A DNA stretch of 64,000 bases from Alkaliphilus oremlandii OhILAs (GCF_000018325.1 NC_009922.1:744001-808000), one strand, 5' to 3'. Numbered from the stretch's first letter, positions 43,662 to 52,838 are shown. The notes: a model not told the origin generated them from the sequence alone. Program-made: numbers and translations.

Positions 43662-45257
43662 ATGGCGGATAAGTCGTTTTTAAATGAGGTTAATCGAAGA
43701 AGAACCTTTGCAATTATTTCCCATCCAGACGCTGGGAAAACAACCTTAACTGAGAAATTATTGCTTTACGGAGGTGCCATTCGTTTGGCGGGATCTGTAA
43801 AGGCAAGAAGAGCCCAGAAACATGCAGTATCGGACTGGATGGAAATAGAGAAGCAGAGAGGAATTTCAGTTACCTCCAGTGTGCTTCAGTTTGAATATAA
43901 TAATTACTGTGTGAATATATTGGATACACCTGGTCACCAAGACTTCAGTGAGGATACATATCGTACATTGATGGCGGCAGATAGTGCAGTCATGGTTATT
44001 GACTGTGCAAAAGGTGTGGAGCCCCAGACGAAAAAGCTATTTGAAGTATGTAGAATGAGAGGAATTCCTATTTTTACATTTATCAACAAGCTGGATCGTG
44101 CAGGGAAACATCCATTTGAGCTAATGGAGGAGATTGAAAAGGTATTGGGCATTCAATCCTATCCAATGAACTGGCCCATCGGTACAGATGGAGATTTTAA
44201 AGGTGTTTTTGATAGACAAAAACATCAGATTGAAGTTTTTCACGAGAAAAACCATGGCCAGAGTATTGTAGAGTCCACCGTTAGTGACGTAAGTGACCCT
44301 GCTTTTAAAGACTTACTTGGAGAGAGCTATCATAATCAATTAATGGAAGAAATTGAGCTTCTAGATATGGCTGGGGATGACTATGATTTAAATAAAATAT
44401 TAAAGGGAGAGTTAACGCCTGTGTTCTTTGGTAGTGCTATGACTACCTTTGGTGTAAAACCATTTTTAGAGTATTTTCTAAGCACCACCAATCCTCCTTC
44501 TGGTAGAATGAGTAATCATGGTGAAATTAGTCCTGAAAATGATAATTTCACAGGCTTTGTATTTAAAATTCAAGCCAATATGAACCCTGCCCATAGAGAC
44601 CGAATTGCCTTTATTCGTATTTGCTCTGGTGAGTTCGAAAAGGGCATGGAAGTGAACCATGTTCGTGTAAATAAGAAGGTAAGACTATCACAGCCACAAC
44701 AATTTTTAGCCCAGGATAGAGTTGTTGTAGAAAAGGCTTATCCAGGAGATATCATCGGTGTTCACGACCCGGGCATATTTAATATTGGAGATACCTTATG
44801 TCAAGATGGTTCTAAGACGGAATATGAAGGTATTCCGATGTTTGCCTCCGAGCATTTCGCAAAGGTCTATGCAAAGGATTCCATGAAGAGAAAACAATTT
44901 TTAAAAGGAGTTACTCAGCTTGCTGAAGAAGGAGCCATTCAAGTATATCGACAGCTATATATTGGAACAGAAGAATTGATCATCGGTGTCGTTGGTGTAC
45001 TTCAGTTTGAGGTTCTAGAGTTTAGACTTCAAAATGAATACGGTGTAGAAATTAAAATGCAGCAGCTACCCTATAAGCATGTTCGTTGGGTAGAGATGAA
45101 GGACTTTGATCCAGATACATTTAAAACTACAACGGATACACTGATTGTAGAAGATGACAATGAGAAGCCAGTGTTATTGTTCCAAAATGAATGGTCGATT
45201 CAGAGGGTTGCAGAGCGGAACCCAGATGCAGTATTAAAAGAAATATCAGTTCATTAG
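43662..45257 (+). CDS. prfC: Peptide chain release factor 3 (RF3)
   Basis: 531 residues, the normal RF3 length. GTPase motifs: G1 SHPDAGKTTLTEK near residue 20, G3 DTPGHQDFSEDTYR near 87, G4 NKLD near 142. The RF3-typical start EVNRRRTFAIISHPDAGKTTLTE and switch region MEIEKQRGISVTSSVLQF distinguish it from EF-G. Recycles RF1/RF2 from the ribosome after termination. AGAGGAAAG precedes ATG 43662. Confidence 0.96.
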   Translation: MADKSFLNEVNRRRTFAIISHPDAGKTTLTEKLLLYGGAIRLAGSVKARRAQKHAVSDWMEIEKQRGISVTSSVLQFEYNNYCVNILDTPGHQDFSEDTYRTLMAADSAVMVIDCAKGVEPQTKKLFEVCRMRGIPIFTFINKLDRAGKHPFELMEEIEKVLGIQSYPMNWPIGTDGDFKGVFDRQKHQIEVFHEKNHGQSIVESTVSDVSDPAFKDLLGESYHNQLMEEIELLDMAGDDYDLNKILKGELTPVFFGSAMTTFGVKPFLEYFLSTTNPPSGRMSNHGEISPENDNFTGFVFKIQANMNPAHRDRIAFIRICSGEFEKGMEVNHVRVNKKVRLSQPQQFLAQDRVVVEKAYPGDIIGVHDPGIFNIGDTLCQDGSKTEYEGIPMFASEHFAKVYAKDSMKRKQFLKGVTQLAEEGAIQVYRQLYIGTEELIIGVVGVLQFEVLEFRLQNEYGVEIKMQQLPYKHVRWVEMKDFDPDTFKTTTDTLIVEDDNEKPVLLFQNEWSIQRVAERNPDAVLKEISVH

Positions 45258-45312
45258 AATACTTTATCATAGGATGCGGAATTAGATTTTGCATCCTATT
45301 TAATTTATTTCA

Positions 45313-45392
45313 GCATTTAATATTTTAAATAGAGTTTAAAATTGAGTGCGCCATAAAGTTTGTGAGCCTAAGCGAACAAATTTTATTTTTGA
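45313..45392. repeat. AT-rich dispersed repeat (family 2), copy after prfC
   Basis: GCATTTAAT...AAATAGAGTTTAAAATTGAGTGCGCCATAAAGTTTGTGAG...GCGAACAAATTTTATTTTTGAG. Reverse orientation to 43486. Confidence 0.7.
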
Positions 45393-45452
45393 GTTTAGAT
45401 TCATTAATTTTGGTAATATAATCTATAATGACGTAAAAATAGGAGGGATGAT

Positions 45453-46394
45453 ATGAAAGCTTTATTCACACATAATTTAGGGGAAGAAAACTTTGATAAA
45501 ATCAGAGCGCTGGGATATGAAGTTGTTGAAATGAGAGAAAACGAAGCAGTATACAATGAGGATATAGCGGACGTTGAAGTTTTATTATGCTATCACCCAT
45601 TCGATACTTTAGATATTAGTAAAATGAAAAACCTAAAATGGATACAGCTTTTCAGCGCAGGTGTAAACCAAGTACCTGCTGATGTGGTGCTGAATAACAA
45701 TATAACGCTGACAAACAACCGAGGTGGCTACAGTATCCCTATGGGCGAGTGGATCGTGCTTAAAACGCTAGAACTATACAAAAAGAGTGCGGAACTGTAT
45801 TCCTACCAAAAAGAAAAGAAATGGCATATGAACAGTAGACTTTTAGAGTTATACGGTAGGACCATTACCTTTATTGGTACTGGAAGTATTGCCAAGGAAG
45901 GTGCGAAACGATTCCAAGGCTTTGGCACTACGGTCATCGGTATCAACACAAAAGGGAATGAAACGGAGTACTTCAACAAATGCTATCCGATTGACCAATT
46001 GGATGAAGTATTGACTTATAGCGATGTCGTAGTTTTAACCCTGCCTTATACGGATCAGACTCACCATTTGATTAACAAAGAAAGATTAGAAAAGATGAAA
46101 AAAGATGCAGCGATTATTAACGTATCTAGGGGAAGTATCATCAATGAAGAGCATCTGATAGCGCATTTAAAGCAAGGAAATTTATTGGGTGCTGCATTGG
46201 ACGTTTTTGAAACAGAGCCTTTGTCGGTGGAAAGCCCTCTATGGGAGATGGACAATGTCATTGTAACCGCTCATAATTCATGGATGTCTGAAATGAGAGA
46301 TCAAAGAAGATTCTATACAGCCTTTGAAAATATGAGAAGGTATGCAAAGGGTGAGGAACTGATGAATGTCATTAATCTAAAAAGAGGATATTAA
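45453..46394 (+). CDS. D-isomer-specific 2-hydroxyacid dehydrogenase
   Basis: 313 residues. NAD-binding GTGSIAKEGAKRF near residue 140, catalytic Arg in NVSRGSIINEEHL near 229, Glu in VFETEPL near 257 and His in VTAHNSW near 276, all placed as in the phosphoglycerate dehydrogenase/glyoxylate reductase superfamily. The substrate-binding start WIQLFSAGVNQVP fits. Substrate unknown. AGGAGGG precedes ATG 45453. Confidence 0.9.
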   Translation: MKALFTHNLGEENFDKIRALGYEVVEMRENEAVYNEDIADVEVLLCYHPFDTLDISKMKNLKWIQLFSAGVNQVPADVVLNNNITLTNNRGGYSIPMGEWIVLKTLELYKKSAELYSYQKEKKWHMNSRLLELYGRTITFIGTGSIAKEGAKRFQGFGTTVIGINTKGNETEYFNKCYPIDQLDEVLTYSDVVVLTLPYTDQTHHLINKERLEKMKKDAAIINVSRGSIINEEHLIAHLKQGNLLGAALDVFETEPLSVESPLWEMDNVIVTAHNSWMSEMRDQRRFYTAFENMRRYAKGEELMNVINLKRGY

Positions 46395-46414
46395 TAGAAA
46401 GCAAGGATCGAGAT

Positions 46415-46765
46415 ATGTATATAAAAAATAAATTTATATTAAACAGTGATTTTGAAGTTAGAGAATTGAGAGAAGAAGACGAAAATGGCGATGTAGATCT
46501 GTTTATTCCAATAGAGTATCGGACCGTAAATCTGCACCTGCCTTTTATTGACCCTAATAAAATGTCTAGGATTCAACTATCCGAAGTGAAAAGTATCATC
46601 TTAAGATTCAATACAATGGAAAATAATAATAAATGCAGTGTCCATTTTTTAAAGAATATAGACCTTCTGTCACATTTACTTAATTTCGAGCTGGATTATT
46701 CAGATTATGAGATCGTCATTAAGCAAGAAGAATATAGTGTTTCTTTCAAACTTATAGAAAAGTAA
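46415..46765 (+). CDS. Hypothetical protein
   Basis: 116 residues, not recognised. Acidic N-terminal half (ELREEDENGDVDLFIPIEYR), then a region that reads like alternating strands and helices. No membrane segment or known motif. It starts 20 bases after the hydroxyacid dehydrogenase stop, with AAGGATCGAG before ATG 46415, so the two could form one transcription unit. No known function. Confidence 0.6.
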   Translation: MYIKNKFILNSDFEVRELREEDENGDVDLFIPIEYRTVNLHLPFIDPNKMSRIQLSEVKSIILRFNTMENNNKCSVHFLKNIDLLSHLLNFELDYSDYEIVIKQEEYSVSFKLIEK

Positions 46766-46906
46766 TTGTTAAGAGTTTGTAAATTAATAACAGCTGAAAT
46801 AGATAACAAATTCTTGATAAAGTATAGTATAATATATAAGGAATGTTAAGGGCACTAAAGAGTTTTTCTAAAATTAATTTATGTGGAATAGAAGGGGGCC
46901 CAAGAT

Positions 46907-47305
46907 GTGAAGGATCAAAACAACATAATGGTTTGTGTAACAAAGCAAAAAACTTGCGAAAGGCTAATTCAATCTGGGGTTAGAATTAAAGAAAAGAAGG
47001 GCGGAAATCTTTTCGTTGTTCATGTAGCACCTACAGGATGGAACTTTTTAGGAAACTCTAGAGAGGGAGAGGCTTTGGACTATCTATTTGAAATCTCTAA
47101 GTCTGTTGGCGCCGACATGACGGTATTACGATCATCGGAGGTAGTAAAAACCATCACCGATTTTTGTGAAACACACGATATTACAGATATTGTATTGGGA
47201 GAATCACCTGAATCTTCAAATGATAATAGTGACAACAATATTATCTTGAAGTTAACAAAAAAGCTAAAGAAAGACGTTGAAATTAAAATTGTTTCAACTC
47301 AATAG
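46907..47305 (+). CDS. Universal stress protein-like (UspA fold) protein
   Basis: 132 residues from GTG 46907 with GAAGGGGG before it. The Usp-type alpha/beta fold begins IMVCVTKQKTCERLIQSGVRI, then NLFVVHVAPTGW, and ends with DFCETHDITDIVLGESPES and a G-like motif region. It resembles the Usp domain of KdpD sensor kinases more than free-standing UspA, which bind ATP with a G-2x-G-9x-G motif; here that motif is incomplete. Role unknown. Confidence 0.7.
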   Translation: MKDQNNIMVCVTKQKTCERLIQSGVRIKEKKGGNLFVVHVAPTGWNFLGNSREGEALDYLFEISKSVGADMTVLRSSEVVKTITDFCETHDITDIVLGESPESSNDNSDNNIILKLTKKLKKDVEIKIVSTQ

Positions 47306-47318
47306 ATCGCATTTTAAA

Positions 47319-47354
47319 CGATAGAGATTTCTATATTTATAGAAATCTCTATCG
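47319..47354. terminator. Perfect 16-bp hairpin after Usp-like gene
   Basis: CGATAGAGATTTCTAT, loop ATTT, then its reverse complement; tail TATTTC has little T. Confidence 0.75.
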
Positions 47355-47406
47355 TATTTCATCATATAGATTATTTTTAAAAAATTAATAACGGGGAGAA
47401 GAGATT

Positions 47407-48363
47407 ATGAATACCAATCAGCTTCAATATAGAACATATTCTCAGTATTTAATCGATAAGTATGGCGAAAAGGTGTACAAGCTACCGGTGAATTTGCCAC
47501 TGACATGCCCCAATCGAGATGGCAGCCTGGGAAAAGGTGGCTGTACATTTTGTGTTGAAGGTGGCACGGTATTTGAAAGCTTATCCAATGAGTTTCCAGT
47601 AAGAGAGCAATTAACGAGAACGAGGGAGCATATCCGAAAAAAGTATAAGGCCAATAAATATATTGCTTATTTTCAAAATTTCTCCAATACCTATATGCCC
47701 TTAGAGGATTTTAAAAGGTATATCGAGGAAGCTGTAATGGATGAAATCGTAGAAATTGCTATTTCTACAAGGCCGGACTGCATCAGAGAAGAATATTTAG
47801 AATTTTTAAGTGATTTAAGAGAAAGAACAGGATTAAATATATCCATAGAGCTTGGGCTTCAAAGTGTAAATTATCATAGCTTAAAGAAAATAAATAGAGG
47901 ACATACTTTGGGGGAGTATTTGGATGCTGTCCTAAGTATTAAAAAATACGGATTTAGCATTTGTACCCACCTAATTCTGAACTTGCCTTGGGACAATATG
48001 GACGATGTCATTGAAAATGCTAAAATTATGTCCGCACTTAAAATGGATCAGATTAAGCTCCATGCTCTTTACATCATGGAAAATACAATCATGGGAGAGC
48101 AATATAAAAGGGGAGAAATCGAGATCGCTTCCGTAGAAGAGTATAAGGAAAGAGTGATTACATTCTTAGAGCATTTATCTCCCGATGTCGTTGTACAGCG
48201 TATTATTGGGCGGGCACCGAAGGCCAATAGTCTATTCGTCAATTGGAATATGAGTTGGTGGAAGATTCGTGATGAAATCCATGAAGAAATGGCTCGAGAT
48301 GGAAGGTACCAAGGGAAAAAAGTGGACTATCTCAATGGTAAAGCATTAAGAAATCTAATATAG
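47407..48363 (+). CDS. TIGR01212-type radical SAM protein (YhcC-like)
   Basis: 318 residues. The iron-sulphur and family motif CPNRDGSLGKGGCTFC near residue 31 places Cys ligands in the spaced pattern of TIGR01212 radical SAM enzymes; YIAYFQNFSNTYMP, STRPDCI and GLQSVNYHSLKKINRGH follow. Function of the family is unknown, a role in RNA modification being often suspected. ATG 47407 follows CGGGGAGAAGAG. Stands alone between hairpins. Confidence 0.9.
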   Translation: MNTNQLQYRTYSQYLIDKYGEKVYKLPVNLPLTCPNRDGSLGKGGCTFCVEGGTVFESLSNEFPVREQLTRTREHIRKKYKANKYIAYFQNFSNTYMPLEDFKRYIEEAVMDEIVEIAISTRPDCIREEYLEFLSDLRERTGLNISIELGLQSVNYHSLKKINRGHTLGEYLDAVLSIKKYGFSICTHLILNLPWDNMDDVIENAKIMSALKMDQIKLHALYIMENTIMGEQYKRGEIEIASVEEYKERVITFLEHLSPDVVVQRIIGRAPKANSLFVNWNMSWWKIRDEIHEEMARDGRYQGKKVDYLNGKALRNLI

Positions 48364-48365
48364 GG

Positions 48366-48402
48366 AAAAAGGCAAAACTTATAATGAGTTTTGCCTTTTT
48401 TT
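48366..48402 (+). terminator. Intrinsic terminator after radical SAM gene
   Basis: AAAAAGGCAAAACT, seven-base loop, AGTTTTGCCTTTTT, T run. Confidence 0.85.
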
Positions 48403-48404
48403 AT

Positions 48405-48518
48405 GACCTAACCCAATTTACGGGACGAAAGGAGCAATAAATTGATGGTAGGTCAAACGCAACGAATGCCAATTTTATCGACTGGAAGGAGAATAAAATT
48501 GTGCAATGAGACTGCGAA
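48405..48518 (+). repeat. Structured dispersed repeat (family 1), copy 3
   Basis: Same as copy 1 at 43209, also directly following a terminator T run (shared junction TTTTTTTATGACCTAACCC). Loop variants ACGAAAGGAGC and ACTGGAAGGAG. Confidence 0.8.
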
Positions 48519-48765
48519 GATATTAAATACAAGGAGCACCTATCTAAGAAAGGTTTATGCGACGGCAATTCAGACGAATTAAATTTCTGATATTGTGTAA
48601 ACATAGTACAGTGAACCTATATAGAAATTTTAGTGCTTTAGGGTGTCTTTTTAGAGATTGTTAATTAAATGTAAATCATATATGAGAAACTTTTTTGAAA
48701 AAGTATGTTATAATAGATAATAATGATATATAATTAATATGAAAATACGGACTAGGAGGATATTC

Positions 48766-49779
48766 ATGAAAACAAAAATTGGAATTAATGGTTTTGGAAG
48801 AATTGGAAAGGCTGTATTAAAAGCTTCATTAGAAAATAATTTTGATGTTGAAGTGGTAGCGATTAACAGTACAAGCGGACCAGAAAAACATGCACATATA
48901 TTTAAATACGACTCCCTATACGGCATAATGAAAGAAGATATTAGAGCTACTGAGGATGCTCTTTATATTGGCGACAAAAAAATTCAATTTACTGCTTTTC
49001 GTGATCCAGCAGAAATTCCTTGGGGAGAAATGGGCGTAGATATTGTTATTGAAGCTACTGGGATTTTCTTAACAAAGGAAGATGCTTCTAAGCACTTACA
49101 AGGTGGTGCAAAGAAGGTTATCATTTCTGCACCTGCTAAATCAGGAGAAGATTTAACTATTGTCATGGGTGTAAACGAGAGCCAATATGATCCAAAAGCA
49201 CACCATATTGTATCCAATGCTTCCTGTACAACAAACTGTTTAGCGCCAGTTGCTAAGGTGTTAGAAGACAACTTTGGCATTAAGAGCGGCTTAATGACAA
49301 CAGTTCATGCTTATACCAACGACCAAAGAATATTAGACCTACCTCATAAGGATTTGAGAAGAGCTAGAGCGGCCGCAGAATCCATTATACCTACAACAAC
49401 CGGTGCTGCTAAAGCTGTGGCTAAAGTTATTCCATCCCTAGCTGGAAAATTAAATGGTATGGCCATGAGAGTTCCTGTGCCAGTTGTATCTGTGGTGGAT
49501 TTAGTAGTTGAACTAAATCAAGAAACTACAGCGGAAGAAGTAAATCAAAAACTGAGAGAAGCTGCAGAAGGCCCAATGAAGGGAATCTTAGGATATACGG
49601 ATGAACCATTGGTATCTGTTGATTTTAAGAAAGATTCCAGATCCTCCATCGTTGATGGTTTATCTACAATGATGGTTGGAGAGAAAATGTTAAAGGTAGT
49701 TTCATGGTACGATAATGAGTGGGGATATTCTAGCAGAATCGTTGATTTAGCTGAATATATGGCTAAAAAGGGCTTATAA
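48766..49779 (+). CDS. gap: Glyceraldehyde-3-phosphate dehydrogenase
   Basis: 337 residues from ATG 48766; the in-frame ATG 48739 is upstream of the AGGAGG ribosome site and is rejected. NAD-binding INGFGRIGK at the start and the catalytic site SNASCTTNCLAP (Cys near 153) with His in TVHAYTNDQRILD; DNEWGYSSR near the end. Oxidises glyceraldehyde-3-phosphate with NAD+ in glycolysis. The other core glycolytic enzyme here, class II aldolase, is 2 kb downstream on the other strand. Confidence 0.97.
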   Translation: MKTKIGINGFGRIGKAVLKASLENNFDVEVVAINSTSGPEKHAHIFKYDSLYGIMKEDIRATEDALYIGDKKIQFTAFRDPAEIPWGEMGVDIVIEATGIFLTKEDASKHLQGGAKKVIISAPAKSGEDLTIVMGVNESQYDPKAHHIVSNASCTTNCLAPVAKVLEDNFGIKSGLMTTVHAYTNDQRILDLPHKDLRRARAAAESIIPTTTGAAKAVAKVIPSLAGKLNGMAMRVPVPVVSVVDLVVELNQETTAEEVNQKLREAAEGPMKGILGYTDEPLVSVDFKKDSRSSIVDGLSTMMVGEKMLKVVSWYDNEWGYSSRIVDLAEYMAKKGL

Positions 49780-49791
49780 AATCGAAGAGAT

Positions 49792-49832
49792 AAAAAATAT
49801 AGACCTTTCAATTGAAAGGTCTATATTTTTTT
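49792..49832. terminator. Intrinsic terminator after gap, perfect 20+20 palindrome
   Basis: AAAAAATATAGACCTTTCAA followed directly by its reverse complement, with T run. Confidence 0.85.
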
Positions 49833-49846
49833 CCATTTTTATTTTA

Positions 49847-49928
49847 GGCACTTGAAATTGAACATAGAGCTTTAAATTCAGTGCAACTTAAAGCTTTTTA
49901 GTAGGAACCAGCAAATTTTATTTTTTAA
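49847..49928. repeat. AT-rich dispersed repeat (family 2), copy after gap
   Basis: GGCACTTGAAATTGAACATAGAGCTTTAAATTCAGTGC...AAGC...CAGCAAATTTTATTTTTT; clear match to 45313-45392. Confidence 0.7.
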
Positions 49929-50021
49929 TAAATAGGATAAATTTAGAAATGATGATATAATATATAATGGATAAAATAATGCTATAGAAATTATTGGGAA
50001 TTAAGTTGGCGGGGTGGTATT

Positions 50022-50828
50022 ATGCAGCAACAAATAGACTGGAAGAAATTATTAATTCCATATGACAATGCAGTGGAAGAGCTTAAAGTTAAATTTAAGG
50101 GAATCCGTAGGGAATTGAGAAGTATTGGAGAATATTCCCCAATTGAGTTCGTTACAGGTAGGGTGAAGAAGGTTTCAAGCATATTGGAGAAGGCTGAAAA
50201 ATTAGATGTTGCCATTGAAGATGTAGAAGATGGTATTGAAGATATCGCAGGGATTCGAATCATGTGCCAATTTGTTGAAGATATCTACACTGTTGTGGAC
50301 TATATTCGAGAGCGTGATGGATATGACCTAGATATTGTCTATGAAAAGGACTATATTGATAATTTTAAGCCCAGTGGATATCGAAGCTACCATATCGTTA
50401 TCCGATACCCAATTCAAACCGCAATGGGGCCTAAGAAAATATTGGCAGAAATTCAAATTAGAACTTTAGCGATGAACTTTTGGGGGACCATAGAACATTC
50501 CTTGAAATATAAATATAAGCATAATATACCGGAGCATGTGACTGAGCGGTTAATCAAAGCGGCAGACGCGGCATTTCGATTAGATCAAGAGATGTCCCAA
50601 ATCAGGCATGAGATCCGTCAAGCACAGAAATTATTTGAGATACGCTCCAATACAGTATCCGATATTTTAGGAGATATCTATTCCCTATATTCTGCAGGTA
50701 GAATCGCTGAGGCAACAGGGCTTCAAGAGAAGTTTACCGAAATATGGAATAAGGGAGATATTAGTGAACTTAAAAGTTTTTCTAAAGAAGTGGATCGAAT
50801 TATCGAGCATATAGAAGATGAAATATAG
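50022..50828 (+). CDS. Small alarmone synthetase, RelQ/YjbM-type GTP pyrophosphokinase
   Basis: 268 residues. RelA/SpoT-type synthetase domain: GIRIMCQFVEDIYTVVDYI, FKPSGYRSYHIVIRYPI, AEIQIRTLAMNFWGTIEHSLKYKY, all of the core nucleotide-binding and catalytic elements. No HD hydrolase, TGS or ACT domain, so it is a small alarmone synthetase making (p)ppGpp. The C-terminal helices fit the tetramer-forming part of RelQ. GGGGTGGT precedes ATG 50022. Confidence 0.92.
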   Translation: MQQQIDWKKLLIPYDNAVEELKVKFKGIRRELRSIGEYSPIEFVTGRVKKVSSILEKAEKLDVAIEDVEDGIEDIAGIRIMCQFVEDIYTVVDYIRERDGYDLDIVYEKDYIDNFKPSGYRSYHIVIRYPIQTAMGPKKILAEIQIRTLAMNFWGTIEHSLKYKYKHNIPEHVTERLIKAADAAFRLDQEMSQIRHEIRQAQKLFEIRSNTVSDILGDIYSLYSAGRIAEATGLQEKFTEIWNKGDISELKSFSKEVDRIIEHIEDEI

Positions 50829-50856
50829 AGATTTGTAATAAGAAATAGGTGATAAA

Positions 50857-51546
50857 GTGGCAATTTTTGCGATAGGAGATTTGCATTTAAGTGGATATTC
50901 TAATAAACCAATGGATATATTTGGAGAGCATTGGACAGAACATGACAAGAAAATAATGGAGAGCTGGCAGAAGAATGTAAAAGATGAGGATGCTGTTTTG
51001 ATTCCAGGGGATATATCTTGGGCCATGACTTTGGAAGATGCAAAGATAGATTTGAATTGGATTGCAGATCTACCTGGCCAAAAATATTTGATTCGAGGGA
51101 ATCACGATTATTGGTGGGGCTCTTTAACTAAATTAAATTCGTTATTTGACTCCATGCATTTTATACAGAACAACTTTTTTACTTATAATCAATATGCGAT
51201 TTGTGGGACAAGAGGTTGGAACTGTCCGAATCATTATAAGTTTACAGAACATGATGGGAAAATCTTTACAAGAGAAGTCAACCGATTAGAATTATCGCTG
51301 AAGGCTGCAAAAGAAAAAGGCTATGAAGATATTATTGTGATGCTTCATTATCCTCCAACAAATGATAAATTGGAACCATCTCTATTTACAGAGATGTTAG
51401 AAAAATATAAGGTAAAGCAGGTTGTATACGGACATTTGCATGGAGAAACATCATATGATGCAGGGCTAAAGGGAGAATATAATGGCGTTTATTATAACCT
51501 GGTATCCTGCGATTATGCTGGTTTCCACATGGTAAGAATCGTATAA
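50857..51546 (+). CDS. Metallophosphoesterase
   Basis: 229 residues from GTG 50857 (ATAGGTGAT). All calcineurin-type metal-binding motifs are present: IGDLHLSG (D-x-H), PGDISW (GD), RGNHDYWW (GNHD), MLHYPPTND and YGHLHGETS (GH-x-H). Phosphodiesterase or phosphatase with two metal ions; substrate not known. It follows the alarmone synthetase gene by about 28 bases and may be co-transcribed, but a functional link is unproven. Confidence 0.93.
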   Translation: MAIFAIGDLHLSGYSNKPMDIFGEHWTEHDKKIMESWQKNVKDEDAVLIPGDISWAMTLEDAKIDLNWIADLPGQKYLIRGNHDYWWGSLTKLNSLFDSMHFIQNNFFTYNQYAICGTRGWNCPNHYKFTEHDGKIFTREVNRLELSLKAAKEKGYEDIIVMLHYPPTNDKLEPSLFTEMLEKYKVKQVVYGHLHGETSYDAGLKGEYNGVYYNLVSCDYAGFHMVRIV

Positions 51547-51584
51547 AACAAGGCAGCTACTTCAGTAGCTGCCTTGTTTTATAC
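51541..51584. terminator. Shared bidirectional terminator, perfect 20-bp arms
   Basis: GTATAAAACAAGGCAGCTAC, TTCA, then the reverse complement. It contains the stop codon of the phosphoesterase and ends beside that of the aldolase; the tail is TTTT on both strands. Confidence 0.85.
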
Positions 51585-52517
51585 CTATAAAGCTGTATTG
51601 TTGGATCCAAGAACGTTTTTGATTTTATGGCGTACCATTTCTTTGATGGCAGTTCTTCCAGCACCTAGATACTTTCTAGGGTCGAAGTTGGAAGGATTGT
51701 CTACGATGTCTTTACGAATTGCTGCAGTCATAGCAAGACGTAGGTCTGTATCAATATTTACCTTACATACACCGAGTCCAGCTGCTCTGCGGATCATTTC
51801 TTCTGGAACACCTTGAGCGCCTGGGATATTTCCACCGTATTGATTACATAATTCTACGAATTCAGGTAAAACTGTAGATGCACCATGTAGTACAAGAGGG
51901 AAGTTCGGTAATAATGCCTGAATTTGCTTTAGTCTTTCAAAATCTAAAGAAGGCTCTCCTTTGAATTTATAAGCACCATGACTTGTACCGATTGCAATGG
52001 CTAATGAATCCACTCCTGTTTTTTGTACAAACTCGGCAGCCTGCTCTGGAACTGTATAGCTCGCATCCTTTTCACTTACATTAACAGCATCCTCTACACC
52101 GGCTAATCTTCCAAGCTCAGCCTCTACAACCACACCCTTGCTATGGGCGTATTCTACTACTTTTCTAGTAATTGCAATATTTTCTTCAAATGGATGGTGG
52201 GAGGCATCGATCATAACAGAAGTAAATCCATCATCGATACATTGCTTACAGATTTCAAAATCTTCTCCGTGATCCAGGTGTAATACGATCGGCAGGTTTG
52301 AATCTTCAACGGCAGCTTCAACCAGCTTCTTTAAATAGATGGGGTTTGCATACTTTCGAGCGCCAGCAGAAACCTGAAGGATTAAAGGTGATTTTTCTTC
52401 CTTAGCTGCATCAACAATCCCTTGAATGATCTCCATGTTATTCACATTAAACGCACCAATGGCATAATTGCCAGCGTATGCTCTTTTAAAAATCTCTGTA
52501 CTTGTAACTAAAGGCAT
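51585..52517 (-). CDS. fba: Class II fructose-bisphosphate aldolase
   Basis: 310 residues. Zn-binding HLDHGEDFEIC near residue 84 and the phosphate-binding, substrate-lid elements LVLHGAST near 210 and GVCKVNIDTDLRLA near 254. Starts MPLVTSTEIFKRAYAGNYAIGAFNVNN, typical of Gram-positive class II enzymes. Cleaves fructose-1,6-bisphosphate in glycolysis. AGGAGG precedes ATG 52517 on the minus strand. Opposite orientation to its neighbours. Confidence 0.96.
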   Translation of the reverse strand: MPLVTSTEIFKRAYAGNYAIGAFNVNNMEIIQGIVDAAKEEKSPLILQVSAGARKYANPIYLKKLVEAAVEDSNLPIVLHLDHGEDFEICKQCIDDGFTSVMIDASHHPFEENIAITRKVVEYAHSKGVVVEAELGRLAGVEDAVNVSEKDASYTVPEQAAEFVQKTGVDSLAIAIGTSHGAYKFKGEPSLDFERLKQIQALLPNFPLVLHGASTVLPEFVELCNQYGGNIPGAQGVPEEMIRRAAGLGVCKVNIDTDLRLAMTAAIRKDIVDNPSNFDPRKYLGAGRTAIKEMVRHKIKNVLGSNNTAL

Positions 52518-52780
52518 AGTAATTCCTCCTAATAAATTTACTATAAATCATATGTACATTTGTTTTAATTCTATCATAGGCAAATTGCAACGTCAATTCA
52601 CATTGAAGCCAGAACAATTGGTATGGAAAGGATGCCTAGTATAGTGTATACTTTTTAAAAGAAATATATTATGGCAATAAGTAATTTATATTGTAATTTA
52701 CCACTATTATTTTTATAGGAAATGAAGTAAAATATTGAGGTATAATTGTTAATATTATGTTAAGATAAGAGAAAGGAGCT
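52518..52780. other. Intergenic region between divergent fba and pssA
   Basis: About 260 bases, A+T-rich, presumably with the divergent promoters. No riboswitch or repeat of the families described here is apparent. Confidence 0.35.
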
Positions 52781-52828
52781 ATGAAAATTGAGACTTATAA
52801 GTTTTCGATAGGAATAAGTAATGGATAG
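52781..52828 (+). CDS. Fifteen-codon leader ORF before pssA
   Basis: AAAGGAGCT and ATG 52781, encoding MKIETYKFSIGISNG and ending at TAG 52826-52828, ten bases before ATG 52839. Its stop overlaps the pssA ribosome site. A translated leader or upstream ORF, or chance. Confidence 0.3.
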   Translation: MKIETYKFSIGISNG

Positions 52829-52838
52829 GAGGGATACA

